Of a stretch of 64,000 nucleotides of DNA, positions 45,340 through 57,640 are shown in pieces. The notes under the pieces are model-generated. The model was not told where the DNA came from. It did not search any database and was given only the letters and a program-made list of their open reading frames with translations. The translations under genes were made by a program, and so were the position numbers. Positions within the stretch are counted from its first letter, which is position 1. Each line of letters begins with the position of its first letter. The stretch comes from Flabesymbios commensalis (lineage: Eukaryota > Annelida > Polychaeta > Terebellida > Flabelligeridae): assembly GCA_964017125.1 (NCBI GenBank), contig OZ024915.1, forward strand, positions 18,394,273 through 18,458,272. Reading direction: 5' to 3'.

Positions 45340-45624
45340 ATTGCTTTTGTAATGCTGGCTTCGACGCTGGCCCAGCATTAATTCGCTAAAGACGTCAGAA
45401 TCTAAGTCCATAGATGACAGATTCTACCGTCTATAGACGTCGGATTCTGACGTCTAAAGTCGATCTCCGCACTGAAAGAGTAAATTATTTTATAGTGGCC
45501 GTAGACCCATAACATAGGTATCTAAATGAATCGGAAAGAGCCGGCTTTATGATGATTTCAAATTGAAAAAAACCCTTTGGTCTCCATGGCTTAGACAATA
45601 ATATTTTAGCCTTGTAAGGGTTAA
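45340..45624. mobile_element. TTAA hairpin element, type H3, inverted
   Basis: GACGTCAGAATC and 'gacgtcggattctgacgtct', then 'aaagtcgatctccgcactga', 'cccataacataggtatctaa' and the end GCCTTGTAAGGGTTAA (TTAA 45621-45624). A GGGCCAGC motif piece (about 45355-45380) adjoins the left side. Confidence 0.6.
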
Positions 45625-45827
45625 TCCACTGCTGGCTCAACGTCTTGTGTTTGCTGAAAGATAAATGTGAACAAACCACTTTTACACCTTCTAATACAGA
45701 CAAGTTGTTGAGCTAAAGAGTATGTCCGAAACTATTAAGTGAATTAAAATAATTTGCAATGAGCATGAATAGGTATTGCGTCTTAACATAACAAGGTCAT
45801 TCACTCACCTTGTTACCCATCTAGGTG

Positions 45828-46440
45828 TAGGAATTTACACACGTTATGTTGAACCCCGTGACACATTATGTCGACAGGTACAGTAATTAGGGGGATATGT
45901 TTCCAATCGATTAAACTAAATGCTACTTTGCCCCCTAAATTCACCAAACACACATTTGTCCATCTATTGCCAAGCACCGCTCTAGACAAAAACTGCCAGA
46001 GGCAGCTAAACAATTAACGCTTTTATTTCTAGAACTAGGACAGATTTATTGGAAATTATATGGCTGGTAACATGTCTAAACAAATTATGTTATATGTCTA
46101 AATTCTGATTTTGCAAACTATATACGTATCTAAAAAATCAAAAAACTATGACGTTACTTTTCTGATAAAACTATATATAACACGAAGAAGGTTTCCGCGC
46201 TCAAAATGTCACCTAAAGCACGATATGTTGACCCAGTGCTCATTTAATGTTGGCCCATCTTCTACGACGATGGCCCAGCATTTACCCACCATTGGGTCAA
46301 CGTCTGTTTTTTGCCGTCGTCACGCCACGAGCCACAGCCACAAGCCCCACCTGGTGAATGTATCTGATGGCGTAACCCACTCCTCCCTAGAGTCACTGAT
46401 GCGTGGTAGACAATGATTAAAATAACCCTCTATGTACTAG
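45828..46440 (+). repeat. R2 dispersed repeat, interrupted
   Basis: R2 left part at 45828-46010 and right part at 46315-46440. Between them lies unrelated DNA with a GGGCCAGC motif element. Confidence 0.75.
46222..46322. repeat. GGGCCAGC motif element
   Basis: 'gttgacccagtgctcattta', 'ctacgacgatggcccagcat', 'ccattgggtcaacgtctg'. Confidence 0.6.
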
Positions 46441-46741
46441 AATCATCAAAATAATTATCAGCTTTGGCGTATCACAGACAGACAGACAGATATTTTATTG
46501 ACAGAAATAAAAGTCATTACAGACTTATTTGTCATAGTAATAAGAGAGATATATGTACATGTATATACAAGAATGTTAGTTTGTTAAAATCATATATGAC
46601 AATATACATGGTATGACAAACATCTAAAATCATGTTAGGTGTCATTGCCATAATAAAAAATGGGTATTTCGGTAATATAAATGACTACTTCTTAAAATAA
46701 AATTAAAAGGCATAGCCAAGATAACATGGGGGTCTATCATT

Positions 46742-46850
46742 TTGTTTCCGCACCAAAACCAGAGATAAAATAGCTTCTATGTATAACATACTAATTATAT
46801 ATAGTAGCAAAATAGACACTCTGGAAAGCGTGGAAACCAAAAATATATAC
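46742..46850 (+). repeat. R6 repeat, copy 2
   Basis: Partner of 37215-37330. Confidence 0.7.
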
Positions 46851-47488
46851 AAGTGCATAATTATGCTACAGTAACTCGAGCATGAAATAAGACAATGGTA
46901 AAAATTATATGGTTTTAAAAAAAAATATATATAAAGCAGTACAATTAATGTGGCAATCCGCGAAACAGGTAGCTCCGAGCCATGTGACCATGCAAGCACA
47001 GTCGATATGAACTCGGAGATTCCCTGATATTGACTAGTGGTGTAAACTTAACAACGTCATAACAGTACTACTACCGAAACACAATATATACATACTAATA
47101 AAAGTCGGACATTGTGGTTCGTCGACTGCCAACAAAGTATAGCATCAGAACCATCCATATTATCGAGTGTTGCAGACTTAGTGATGTAATAACAATGACA
47201 ATTACGGATAATAATTATGTGTGCCATTCACGCAGGACATGGCACTCACACAATAACATTAAAGTTTATTTAATTAACTAGTGATTTATTACCTATATGG
47301 CCCTCGCACAAAAAAAACATTATTACAGCTTATTTTAATTCACTATATTGTTTATTTCATACCATTTCACTCACGACCTAGTTAGTACCACATACTCGGA
47401 GTTACAATCGAAGAAAAACATTCCCGACCCCGTAGCATGAGTAATTACATTCTCAGTCATCACTGTTACTGCATCTTGTCCTGACGTT

Positions 47489-47697
47489 TTAACCCGGAAA
47501 GCGCTGAAATATTTCAGTATAAATCATGGAGACCAAAGGGTTTTTTCAATTTAAAATCATTATAAATATCTTAGTTAGCTCTTTCCGCTTTATTTAAAAA
47601 CCTATGTTATGTGTTCACGACCATTATAAATGTGCGGGGATCGACTTTAGACGTCAGACTCTGACGTCTAAAGTCGATCCCCGCGCTGTAAGGGATA
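47489..47697. mobile_element. TTAA hairpin element, type H3
   Basis: Begins TTAACCCGGAAAGCGCTGAA and contains a perfect hairpin of 25-bp arms (47634-47658 and 47660-47684) starting GCGGGGATCGACTTT with one unpaired base in the centre. The right end AGGGATAAC is worn. Confidence 0.75.
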
Positions 47698-47699
47698 AC

Positions 47700-48690
47700 A
47701 CACTGGATATATGAGGATATGTCACTGTGACTGTAATTCTACAATGATTAACTTACCTCATTCAGATAATAAATTAGAGTAAATGATGTTTACATAGCTA
47801 ACTATACCAGAATAAAAAACACCGAGAGTTACATCGTAGGTTTGATTAATAGAGTGTGACGTTAAAAATAAAAATATAGTTATTCCGTAAAGTGTAAAAT
47901 TCGTTGCAAGACAGAAATATGTTAAATTAGCAAAATGATAATAATGATTATGAGAGTTCGCGGCTTGAGAGCTCGCGGCTTTGTCTGCTATGGATTATTA
48001 TTTATCAAAAAATGATAATACTATCATTTAAGAGTCGGATTTGTATTAAAAACATAACCAAACATATAAAAATGTAATTATTCCAAAGTGAAGGAGAAGA
48101 ATTTGCTGCTTTTTAAGCGTTAGAAGTACCTATGTATCGCATGCGTTTTGTTTATCTTGTTTCAAAAATAATTGAAACAGACATAGTTATATTTCTGTTG
48201 AGACGTAATCTGTAAAAGAAAAGATAAAGGAAGACTATATAATGTACATTATGTTTTATATGTATACCACCGCCTCATACTGGTATTAGGATTTGAAGTT
48301 ACATCGCTATCGGTGCTAACTAGCCATCAAATGGGACCTTGGAAGAAATTCACTGTGATCACACTTAGACCAGATGGGGAGACATTATAAGACACGTATA
48401 CATGATGAAGACCAAGAAATCTGTACTGCGAATTGTTAAAAAATACATGTTTTAGTTGATGGTTCTTTTTTTTGAAATATTAAATAAAAAAGAGTAAAGG
48501 TGTTATTATATTCTGAATATTTATAACCAAATTAAAATCTTCTCATATGTTAATTCATCAAAATTCAATGTGAAATATTCAGGTTTTATTTTTTAATGTG
48601 TTTGATGTTCCTCGGGTATGTTCAACGCGATGACAACCTGACACAAAAACATAAGAAAACTACTTGCCATCAAACACGAGTCATCGACCT
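47700..48690. other. AT-rich non-coding stretch
   Basis: No gene or repeat recognised. Confidence 0.4.
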
Positions 48691-48699
48691 AACGATTGG

Positions 48700-48985
48700 T
48701 AATTGTCTGGTTACATCTGTAGGGACGAGGATCAAATGTGATGCTTGTGTAATTATTTAATCAACACCTATTCCACAGACCTGGTACATCTGTATTTCTA
48801 ACAGGATTGTGGTTCAGGTGGAATATAAATGTATACAAATCTCAGAAGACAGGTCTTGCACCTTATTAGCTCTGGTAACATCACGTAACACTACATCCAC
48901 TGAGAATTAGCTATCCTATTAATTATCACCACATTGTAATTTATCATGGTAATTAATTTATCATGGTTACTATCTCCTAGCATAG
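48700..48985 (+). repeat. R4 dispersed repeat
   Basis: Matches 63655-63990: 'ggttacatctgtagggacga', 'attagctctggtaacatcac', 'aattatcaccacattgtaat'. Confidence 0.85.
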
Positions 48986-49199
48986 TGTGTCATAGTGTGC
49001 ATTTATGTGTGTCTCATCCATTGCTATACATATCATACCCGAAAAAAATTGTCAGAATAATATATAGTGACTGGTCACGCAATGTGAGTTACATTTTAGA
49101 TTCTTATATCAACTTAAAAATGATATTATACGATAAAACAGGTTATTGTGCCTTCCATCAATTATTATATGCTGACAATGTTTATCAGGTTAATCCTCT

Positions 49200-49400
49200 A
49201 ACTGCTAAATTATTTAATTGGAATTTTCAACCACTTGAATTTGTGTCTCGCTCACGCGATCCACCACTTAAGATGAGTGAAAATTATTAAGCTTTCACAA
49301 AATAGAGGTCACCGATTTTGCAATCTTGCTGATTGATGTCACGTTTTAGCTCTAATATGTGCGAAAACTGCTATTTAAATTGCTATTATTATTTATTCGT
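49200..49400. mobile_element. TTAA hairpin element, type H1, worn
   Basis: TTAATCCTCTAACTGC start, arms CAACCACTTGAATTTGTG and a mutated mirror, loop variant GCTCACGC near 49252, then 'gattgatgtcacgttttagc'. Confidence 0.6.
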
Positions 49401-49427
49401 GACCCAGTGCAGATTTTTGGGGGAAAC

Positions 49428-49690
49428 ATGCACAAAAAACACCCACCCACGTCCGAGTTTTTCGCGTTTTTTTTATATTTTTTTTTTAATTCGAAAAGAC
49501 CCCTCTAAGTCAAACCTGAATAATTTGCATTCACTTGAAGTTGTGGATTGCATCAGCAAGGCACAGCATCAAGTGAGCGGGAATTTAAATTAAATAATTT
49601 GGCGGGCAGAGGGATAAAATTATCGAATTTAAATTTTCATTCACTCGAAGTTGTTTCTCGCCATCGCAATCCACAACTTCAAGAGGTTAA
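49428..49690. repeat. Nested debris of a TAA MITE and two H1 hairpins
   Basis: Fragment of the 41860 MITE (49428-49505), then H1 right part (49508-49620, GCATCAGC apex, end 'tttggcgggcagaggg'), then another H1 hairpin (49630-49688). Confidence 0.55.
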
Positions 49691-49867
49691 ACATTACTCA
49701 TATTTATTTAATTGAGACTGAAAATCTGCAAATCTAGATCTTAAAGCCCCAATTCTTCCCCAGTAACAGTGAATTATTCATCTCATGATAAAATGAATTG
49801 AAAACGTACTTAGCGATGAAGGGGTTAAGAGAGAAGGTCATCAGCTGTTCACCTTTCTTCAGTCACC

Positions 49868-49960
49868 TATATCCCAACAAACACGAGACCTTGACCCAAT
49901 GCTGGGCCAGCGTCATTGCTGGTGCTCCAAAATTAAGCCAACATTCAAACAACACTGGCT
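49868..49960. repeat. GGGCCAGC motif element
   Basis: Starts CCCAACAAACACGAGACC, then 'gacccaatgctgggccagcg'. Confidence 0.6.
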
Positions 49961-50366
49961 AGTATCGCCTCTCATGACATCCACTGACCTATCACAGCTT
50001 GCAATTGATCCAGAAAGTGAGAGGGCCCGAGAGAGATAATAGACAACTAGCTGGACTTGTAAACGAAAACAAATTACCTATTTCGAGTAAGCGTCAACGT
50101 AACATCTAATATTACTGGTGACATTGCTGCAAATGAGGTTCTGTCAAAATAAAACCTATACAATTAAGCTACATAAAAAATAGACCAAGTATTGTGATCA
50201 ACTCTTTTTCCAAGGACAGAGGAATGGTGCTGGGTTATTAGATGAATTGTCGTTTAAATACCGAAATTGTTGTAAACTGATATAGAATGACGGTATAATT
50301 TACTGTATAAAGATATTAAATAAGATTTATTTCACAATTTTTGTTAACTAAGCTGTTCATGATGGA

Positions 50367-50596
50367 TTAACCCTGAAAGCGCCAAAATAAATAATTTAAT
50401 TTTTATCAACTTGAAGTTGTGTCTCGCTACCGCGATCCACAACTTCAAGTGGATAAAAAATACATATATTTGTTTAATTTGAGACCACACGTTTGCAAAT
50501 ATTGATGTTTAAACGCTCATTTCATTTCCAATGACAGTGATTTGATCGGCTAAGAAAATGGGATGAAAACGATTATAGTCGTGAATAGAGAATTAA
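50367..50596. mobile_element. TTAA hairpin element, H1b type
   Basis: TTAA at 50367-50370 and 50593-50596. Ends CCCTGAAAGCGCC and 'cgattatagtcgtgaataga'. Hairpin apex GCTACCGC at 50426-50433. Its right TTAA is also the left TTAA of the next element. Confidence 0.78.
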
Positions 50597-50840
50597 CCCT
50601 TTAACCGCCAAATTATTCAATCTGAATTTTCACCCACTTGAAGTTGTGTCTCGCTGACGCGATCCACAACTTCAAGTGAGTGAAAATTATTCAGATTTGA
50701 CAAAATGGAGGTCAACTATTTTCAAATAATTGCTGATTTATGTCACAATTTATCTTTAACATGTTTAAAAGGTGGTACTCAATGTGCTAATAAAAAAATG
50801 AAAACCCGAATATATTCGGTACCGACGGTTAAAGGGTTCA
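50593..50840. mobile_element. TTAA hairpin element, type H1, near complete
   Basis: TTAACCCTTTAACCGCC to CGGTTAAAGGGTTCA. Perfect hairpin with apex GCTGACGC at 50653-50660. Best-preserved H1 reference copy with 24267-24463. Confidence 0.82.
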
Positions 50841-50854
50841 GATGATTTACTTGT

Positions 50855-51000
50855 TGTTGATATGTTTATCCACGGGTGGCGCTGTTCAGGATGAGGGTTC
50901 TGATCGGGCTCACCAGAGGGCAGCACACTTAAGATTTCCTATTTTTTCTGAAACTTAATGATCTAGATCAAAGACAAGTGTGAGCGAGGTCATCAACAAA
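50855..51000 (+). repeat. R3 dispersed repeat, partial
   Basis: CCACGGGTGGCGCTGTTCAG (50871 on), CACCAGAGGGCAG (50911-50923), 'atctagatcaaagacaagtg'. Confidence 0.75.
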
Positions 51001-51576
51001 AGTTAGTCTTTATTAAAAAAGGTCAAAAGAATTAACTGCCCTTCTCTCAATTACATGGGCATTTCATTAAATGTATATTATCTATGCACATCTGGTGTAA
51101 TAATAAACTCTCTAGCGGTATAATATATTTTTCTAAATTAAAATGATAAAATAGTAAACTCCATACATGAAAAACTATTGGTTTTAAACAAACAAAAAAT
51201 GAATGAAAACTCTACTGCTTAATGTATTCTTTTAATTTTGGATATTTCACTATTTACTTTTAACTCAGATTACTCAAGATGCATGTTTTATTTGACTTGA
51301 GCTTATTAGTCCCAGAGCTAGGGGGGTTTTATTTGTGTTGAAAGGTCCATACGATCTAAGAGTTCCACCTATAGTGAAATTTTCTCATGAATCCGAATCT
51401 GCGCGTCTTACAAAAATCATCCTGTCCAAAAGTACCGTAAAAACCCTTTAAACACTAGTACTGTCAAAATCGCAAACCGCAATTTGAAATATTGCGTATG
51501 AAGTGATTGTTTGCTAAAATTGTGGTAATTTTCTATTTAAATAATTTTTTAATTATATATTATCCTCACATATGAC

Positions 51577-52740
51577 ACAGGCTTTCACATGGATGTAAAA
51601 TATTTTGTGTCTGATCAATGACAAATACACAATATAGCTTTGGGTTGGTATTTTAACACGTAATTTTATTCATTTTTCATACTTTTTCACTAAATAGACA
51701 AAATACTTTTCTCTCAGCCGATTTTTGTATAGTATAAATGTTTAGTTTTGATTCAAACATGTTCTAGAACTATTGTTGACTTAAAATTAACCCATTTGGA
51801 ATAAAAATAATGAGTTATGTGAACATATTACTCGCTTTTTTCGTTAGACGTCAAATTAGCTGGCTTTTCTTCAGGCTCGGGAAAATTGACCATATCTCAC
51901 ATTTTTGCCCACTGAGTAGTCAAATTTTGAGCAATATCAATATGGTTGATATCAATAGAAAGCTACTGGCACATGCCTTCACATGGATGTAAAATATGTT
52001 GTGTCTGATTATTAACAAATGCACAAAAAAGCTTTAAGTTGGTATTTTATCCCTTAATTTGATTTTTTTTCATACTTTTTCAGTAAATAGTCTATTTCTC
52101 AGCTTTTGTGTATAATAAATATTTAGTTTTGATTCAAACATGTTCTAGAACTATTGTTGACTTGAAATAAACCCATTTGGAATAAAAAATAGTGAGTTAT
52201 GTGAACATATTATATACTTTTTTGGTTACTTGTAAAATTTGCGCGCTTTTCTTTGGGCTCAGGAAAATTGTATGTATCTCACAGTTTTGCCCAATGAGTA
52301 GTCAAATTTTGAGCTATATCAATATATTTGATATCAATAGAAAGCTACTGGCACAGGCCACGGATGTATAATATTTTGTGTCTAATCTTTGACAAATGCA
52401 CATGAGAGCTTGAAGTTGGTACTCTAACCCTTAATTTTACCTATTTTTCATACTTTTTCAGTACATAGTCAATATACTTTACTCTCAACTGATTTTTGTG
52501 TATAATAAATATTTAGTTTTGATTCAAACATGTTCTAGAATTATTGTTGGCTTAAAATAAACCCATTTGGAATATAAAAAATAATGAGCTATTCGAACAT
52601 ATTACACACTTTTTGGGTTGGATGTGAAATTTGGGCCCTTTTCTTCCAGCCCAGGGAAATTGACAGTTTTTCACATTTTTGTCCAATGAGTACCCGGTAC
52701 CCAAAATAAAAAAATGTAACAACATCTTTGATATCAGTTA
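51577..52740 (+). repeat. Outer tandem array, left arm (3 x about 385 bp)
   Basis: Units are marked by 'tttagttttgattcaaacat' at 51741, 52122 and 52512. Each carries 'gtgaacatatta' and 'gagtagtcaaattttgagc' blocks. A frame of about 60 codons starting SYVNIL stays open in units 1 and 2. Confidence 0.88.
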
Positions 52741-52959
52741 AAAGTAACTATCAAGGGCTTTAACGTGGATACATAATATTTTATTTCTGTTAAATACGAA
52801 ATGTACAAAAATTAAGTGCTAACTTTGTATTTTATCCCTCCATTTGAGCAATTTCCAGCCTTTTCTTAGTGAATACCAGCAAGCCTTCTCGCTCATGTTA
52901 ATTGTATATGGTGAAAATGTTTGTTATTACTTTTACATTCTCTGGAGCCATTTTTCAAA

Positions 52960-54020
52960 AGTTATCTTGACGACCGAAGAAGTGATCACAGCCATTTTTA
53001 AAGTTATCTCATCTACTACAAAAGTTATCTTAGCCACTGAAGAAGTGATCATCACAAATTTAAACGTCATCTCAGCCACTACAAATGTGATCTTGGCCAC
53101 TGAAGAAGTTATCACAGCGACTTTAAAAGTTATCTCAGTCACTACAAAAGTGATCTTGGCCACTGAAGAAGTGATTACAACCACTTTAAAAGTTACCTCA
53201 ACCACTACAAAGATTATCTTGGCCACTGAAGAAATGAACACAGTGACTTTAAAAGTTATCTCAGCCCCTACAAAGTGATCTTGGTCACTGATGAAATGAT
53301 CACAGCAACTTAAAAAGTCATCTCGCCAATGCAACAGTTATCTTGGCGAGTGAAGAAGTGATCACAGCCACTTTAGAAGTTATCTCAGCCACTACAAGAG
53401 TGATCTTGGCCACTAACAAACTGGTGTCAGCCAATTTACAGGTTATCTAAGCCACTACAAAGTCATCTGGGCCACTGAAGAAGTGATCACAGCCACTTTT
53501 AAAAATATCTAAGCGACTACAAAAGTGATCTTGACCTGTGAAGAAGTGGTTACAATAACTTTGAAAGTTATCTCTGCCACTATAAAAATGATCTTGGCTA
53601 CTGATGAAGTGCTCACAGCGACTTTCAAAGTGATCTCAGCCACTACAACAGTGATCTTGGCCACTGAAGAAGTGATCTCAGTCACTTTAAAAGTTATCTC
53701 AGCCACTACAAAAGTGATCTTGACCACTAACAATCTTATGCCAGCCCGTAAAAGTGATCTTGGCCACAAAAAACTGATCTTGTCCACCGTAGAAGTGATC
53801 ACATTCACTTTAAACGTCATCTCAACCGATACAAAAGTGATATTGGCCACTAATAATCTTATGTCAGTCCCTAAAAAAATGATCTAGGTCACTACAAAAG
53901 TGATCTTGACCACTTAAGAAGCCATCACAGCCACTTTAAAAATCATCCCATCCACCACAAAGCTGATCTTGGCCACAAACAAACTGATCTTGTCCACTAA
54001 AGAAGTGATCACAGCAACTT
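52960..54020 (+). repeat. Inner tandem array, left arm (about 17 x 63 bp)
   Basis: Unit reads roughly GAAGTGATCACAGCCACTTT, AAAAGTTATCTCAGCCACTA, CAAAAGTGATCTTGGCCACT. 63 bp is 21 codons, so long frames open on both strands (for example 52844-53278 plus and 52933-53334 minus). They give only a 21-residue repeating peptide. Confidence 0.92.
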
Positions 54021-54900
54021 TGTAGTGGTTAAGATAACTTTTTAGGTGGCTGTGATCATTTCTTCAGTGGCCAACATCACTTTGTAGTGGCTTAGATAAT
54101 TTTGTCAGTGGCTGACAACAGTTTGTTACTGACCAAGATCACCTTTGCAATGGCTGAGATAACTTTTAAAGTGGCTATGATCACTTCTTTAGTAGCCAAG
54201 ATCACATTTGTAGTGGCTGAGATAACGTTTAAAGTGGCTATGATTACTTCTTCAGTGGCCAGGATCACTTTTGTAGTGGCTGTGATAACTTTTAGAGTTG
54301 CTATGATCACTTCTTCAGTGACTAAGATCATTTTGTTTGGCTAGGATCACTTTTACGGGCTGACATAAGATTGTTAGTGGTCAAGATCACTTTTGTAGTG
54401 GCTGAGATAACTTTTACTGTGACTGAGATCACTTCTTCAGTGTCCAAGATCACTTTTGTAGTGGCTGAGATCACATTTAAAGTCGTTATGAGCTCTTCGT
54501 CAGTGGCCAAAATCTTTTTTATAGTGGCAGAGATAACTTTCAAAGTTATTGTAACCACTTCTTCAGTGGCCAAGATCACTTTTGTAGTCGTTTATATATT
54601 TTTAAAAGTTGCTGTGATCACTTCATCAGTGGCCAAGATCACATTTGTAGTGGATGAAAAAACTGTTAAAGTCGCTGTATTTACTTCTTCAGTGGCCAAG
54701 ATAGCTTTTGTAGTGGTTGAGGTAACTTTTAAGGTGTTTGTTATCACTTCTGCAGTGGCCAAGATCACTTTTGTAGTGGCCGAGATAACGTTTAAAGTTG
54801 CTATGATCACTTCTTTAGTGGCTAAAATAACTTTTGTAGTGGCTGAGATAACTTAAAAAATGGCTTTGATCACTTCTTCAGTCGTCAAAATAACTTTTGA
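54021..54900 (-). repeat. Inner tandem array, right arm (about 14 x 63 bp)
   Basis: Mirror of 52960-54020 with fewer units. 'aaaaatggctccagagaatg' at its outer edge mirrors 'cattctctggagccattttt' at 52938. Confidence 0.92.
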
Positions 54901-55139
54901 AAAATGGCTCCAGAGAATGTAAAAGTAATAACAAACATTTATACCATATAAAATCACCATGAGCGAGAAGTCTTGATGGTATTGACCAAGAAAACGTTGG
55001 AAATTGTTCAAATGGAGGGATAAAATACAAAGTTAGCGCTTAATTGTTGTACATTTCGTATTTAACATAAATACAATATTATGTATCCACGTTAAAGCCC
55101 TTGATAGTTACTTTTACCTGATATTAAAGATGTTTGTAC

Positions 55140-56290
55140 ATTTTTTTAAATTTGGGTAACCAGTACTCATTGGGCAAAAATGTGAAGCACTGTCAATTTC
55201 CCCGGGGGGGGGGGGGGAAGAAAAGTGCGCAAATTTTACATCCAACCCAAAAAAGTGTGTAATATGTTCAAATAGCTCATCATTTTTTATTCCAAATGGG
55301 TTTATTTTAAGTCAACAAAAATTCTAGAACATTTTTGTATCAAAACTAAATATTTAATATACACGAAAACCAGTTGAGAGAAAAGTATTTTGACTATGTA
55401 CCGAAAAGTATGAAACATAGGTAAAATTAAGTGTTAAATTACCAACTCAAACTCTCTTGTGCATTTTTCAAAGATTAGACACAACATATTTTACATCCAT
55501 GGCCTGTGCCAGTAGCTTTCTATTCATATCAAATATATTGATATAGCTCAAAATTTGACTACTCATTGGGCAAAACTGTGAGATACATACAATTTTCCTG
55601 AGCCCAAAGAAAAGCGCGCAAATTTTACGTGTAAACAAAAAGGCATGTAATATGTTTACATAACTCACTATTTTTATTCCAAATGGGTTTATTTTAAGTC
55701 AACAATAGTTCTAGAACATGTTTGAATCAAAACTAAATATTTATTATACACAAAAATTAGTTGAGAAAAAAGTGTTTTGACTATTTACTGAAAAAGTATG
55801 AAAAAAGGTCAAATTAAGGGTTAAAATACCAACTTAAAGCTTTCTTGTGCATTTGTCAATGATCAGATACAAAATATTTTACATCCATGTGACGCCCTGT
55901 ACCAGTAGCTTTCTATTGATATTAAATATATTGATATAGCTTAAAATTTGACTACTCAGTGGGCAAAAATGTGAGATATGGTCAATTTTCCCGTGCCTGA
56001 AGAAAAGCGAGCTAATTTTACGTCTAGCGAAAAAAGCGAGTAATATGTTCACATAACTCATTATTTTTATTCCAAATGGGTTAATTTTAATTCAACAATA
56101 GTTCTAGAACATGTTTGAATCAAAACTAAACATTTGTACTATACAAAAATCGGCTGAGAGAAAAGTATTTTGTCTATTCAGTGAAAAAGTATGAAAAATG
56201 AGTAAAACTACGTGTTAAAATACCAACTTAAAGCTATATTGTGTATTTGTCATTGATCAGACACAAAATATTTTACATCCATGTGAAAGC
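55140..56290 (-). repeat. Outer tandem array, right arm (3 x about 385 bp)
   Basis: Mirror of 51577-52740. A poly(G) run lies at about 55206-55217. Minus-strand frames at 55468-55668 and 55879-56061 match the SYVNIL frame of the left arm. Confidence 0.88.
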
Positions 56291-56704
56291 CTGTGTCATA
56301 TGTGAGGATAATAAATAATTAAAAAATTATTTAAATAGAAAATTACCACAATTTTAGCAAACAATCACTTCATACGCAATATTTCAAATTGCGGCTTGCG
56401 ATTTTGACGGTACTAGTGTTTAAAGGGTTTTTACGGTACTTTTGGACAGGATGATTTTTGTAAGACGCGCAGATTCGGATTCCTGAGAAAATTTCACTAT
56501 AGGTGGAACTCTTGGATCGTATGGACCTTTCAACACAAATAAAACCCCCCTAGCTCTGGGACTATATGATTGTGATTTTAACATTAAATTAAATGTTATC
56601 ATTACGTTGATAAAAAGTAACTACGAATAAGTTATTTTTCCATGCCGTGGACCTGACATATTGGTGGGCTGAAGGGAGGGGCGTGAATACGAGGCCATCC
56701 AGAT

Positions 56705-56942
56705 AATAACCCTTGCAGCGCGGGGATCGACATTAAACTTCAGAATCTGACGTCTGTAATCTGACGTCTAAAGTCGCACTGTAAGAGAAAACATATTTAT
56801 AATCACCGTGTACCCATAACATAGGTATTCAAATGATGCGGAAAGAGCTAACTAAGACATGTATAATTATTTTAAATTGACAGAAAAAACATTTTGGTTT
56901 CTTGGTTTGTTTTAAAACATTTCAGCGCGCCAAGGGTTACTC
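56705..56942. mobile_element. TTAA-type hairpin element, H3, inverted
   Basis: CCCTTGCAGCGCGGGGATCG start, shortened hairpin, 'cccataacataggtattcaa', 'gcggaaagagctaactaaga', end CAGCGCGCCAAGGGTTA. Confidence 0.7.
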
Positions 56943-57449
56943 TGGCTAACCCTTCTGGCTGAAGGTGACAATGAGTGCAAGCTAATTAATTTGCTGCCAG
57001 CCAACACAGAAGGAGCTACGCCAATTAGTTAGAATTGACGTTGCTCTTCCTTAACTCGCTTAATCTATCTTCGTTTTGTTTAGTTACGAATATTAATTTA
57101 AATTTCTTCTTACTGTATCAGTGTGTATGGTAAGCTACTGCACTGACATAAATTAAAAAGAACAGTATTTGGGAGAGAATGGTAAAACGAAGGTATTTTA
57201 CAAAACAAATTGTAGTGGTGTTTTTAATTGGTCCACATTTACATACTTTGTTATGAAATTTGCAAAAAACTTGATCATTTTTTTAAACGCCTCAGTATTT
57301 GAAGAAGGCGGATTGCCAGTTGCAATCGCTTGACGGCAACACGTATGATGCTGTATAAAAAACGTCTTGACTTACTTAGTATGTAATAAATAGACAAATC
57401 TGATTCTAACGATATTGAGCTGGATTTCTCCCGATTTTTAGCTCAATCC

Positions 57450-57640
57450 TTCAACAGGGGATCGACTTATGAAGTCAGAATCGGTCCCTGCCCTGGATGG
57501 GTAAACATATATAAATGGCTGGTCGTAAACGCATAAAACAACTATCGAAATAAAGCGGAAAGAGACTAAGACATTTATGACATTTTAAAAATAAATAAGC
57601 CTTCGATATAAATCGTATTTATAAAAATATGTATGAGTTA
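57450..57640. repeat. H3 element, badly worn
   Basis: 'ggggatcgacttatgaagtc' and 'aagcggaaagagactaagac' are the only clear H3 blocks left. Confidence 0.45.

Larger units (their letters stand above)
51309..56562. mobile_element. 5.25-kb foldback element
   Basis: A giant inverted repeat. GTCCCAGAGCTAGGGGGGTT at 51309 is mirrored by AACCCCCCTAGCTCTGGGAC ending at 56562, and TA lies just outside each end (51307-51308, 56563-56564). From outside to centre each arm holds a unique end of about 270-330 bp, three tandem units of about 385 bp, a unique spacer of about 220 bp, then tandem units of about 63 bp. Orientation switches near 54020, almost exactly at the midpoint. Arms are about 2.7 and 2.5 kb. 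No transposase was found. The plan is that of foldback elements (Drosophila FB/Galileo, sea urchin TU). The superfamily here is unknown. A TA target would suit a Tc1/mariner-type helper, by inference. Confidence 0.9.

Noticed and set aside
51309-56562. Mirror-image assembly artefact
   Set aside because: The arms differ in repeat number and in many substitutions, and TA-flanked ends are precise. An artefact would give identical arms. Not fully excluded without reads.
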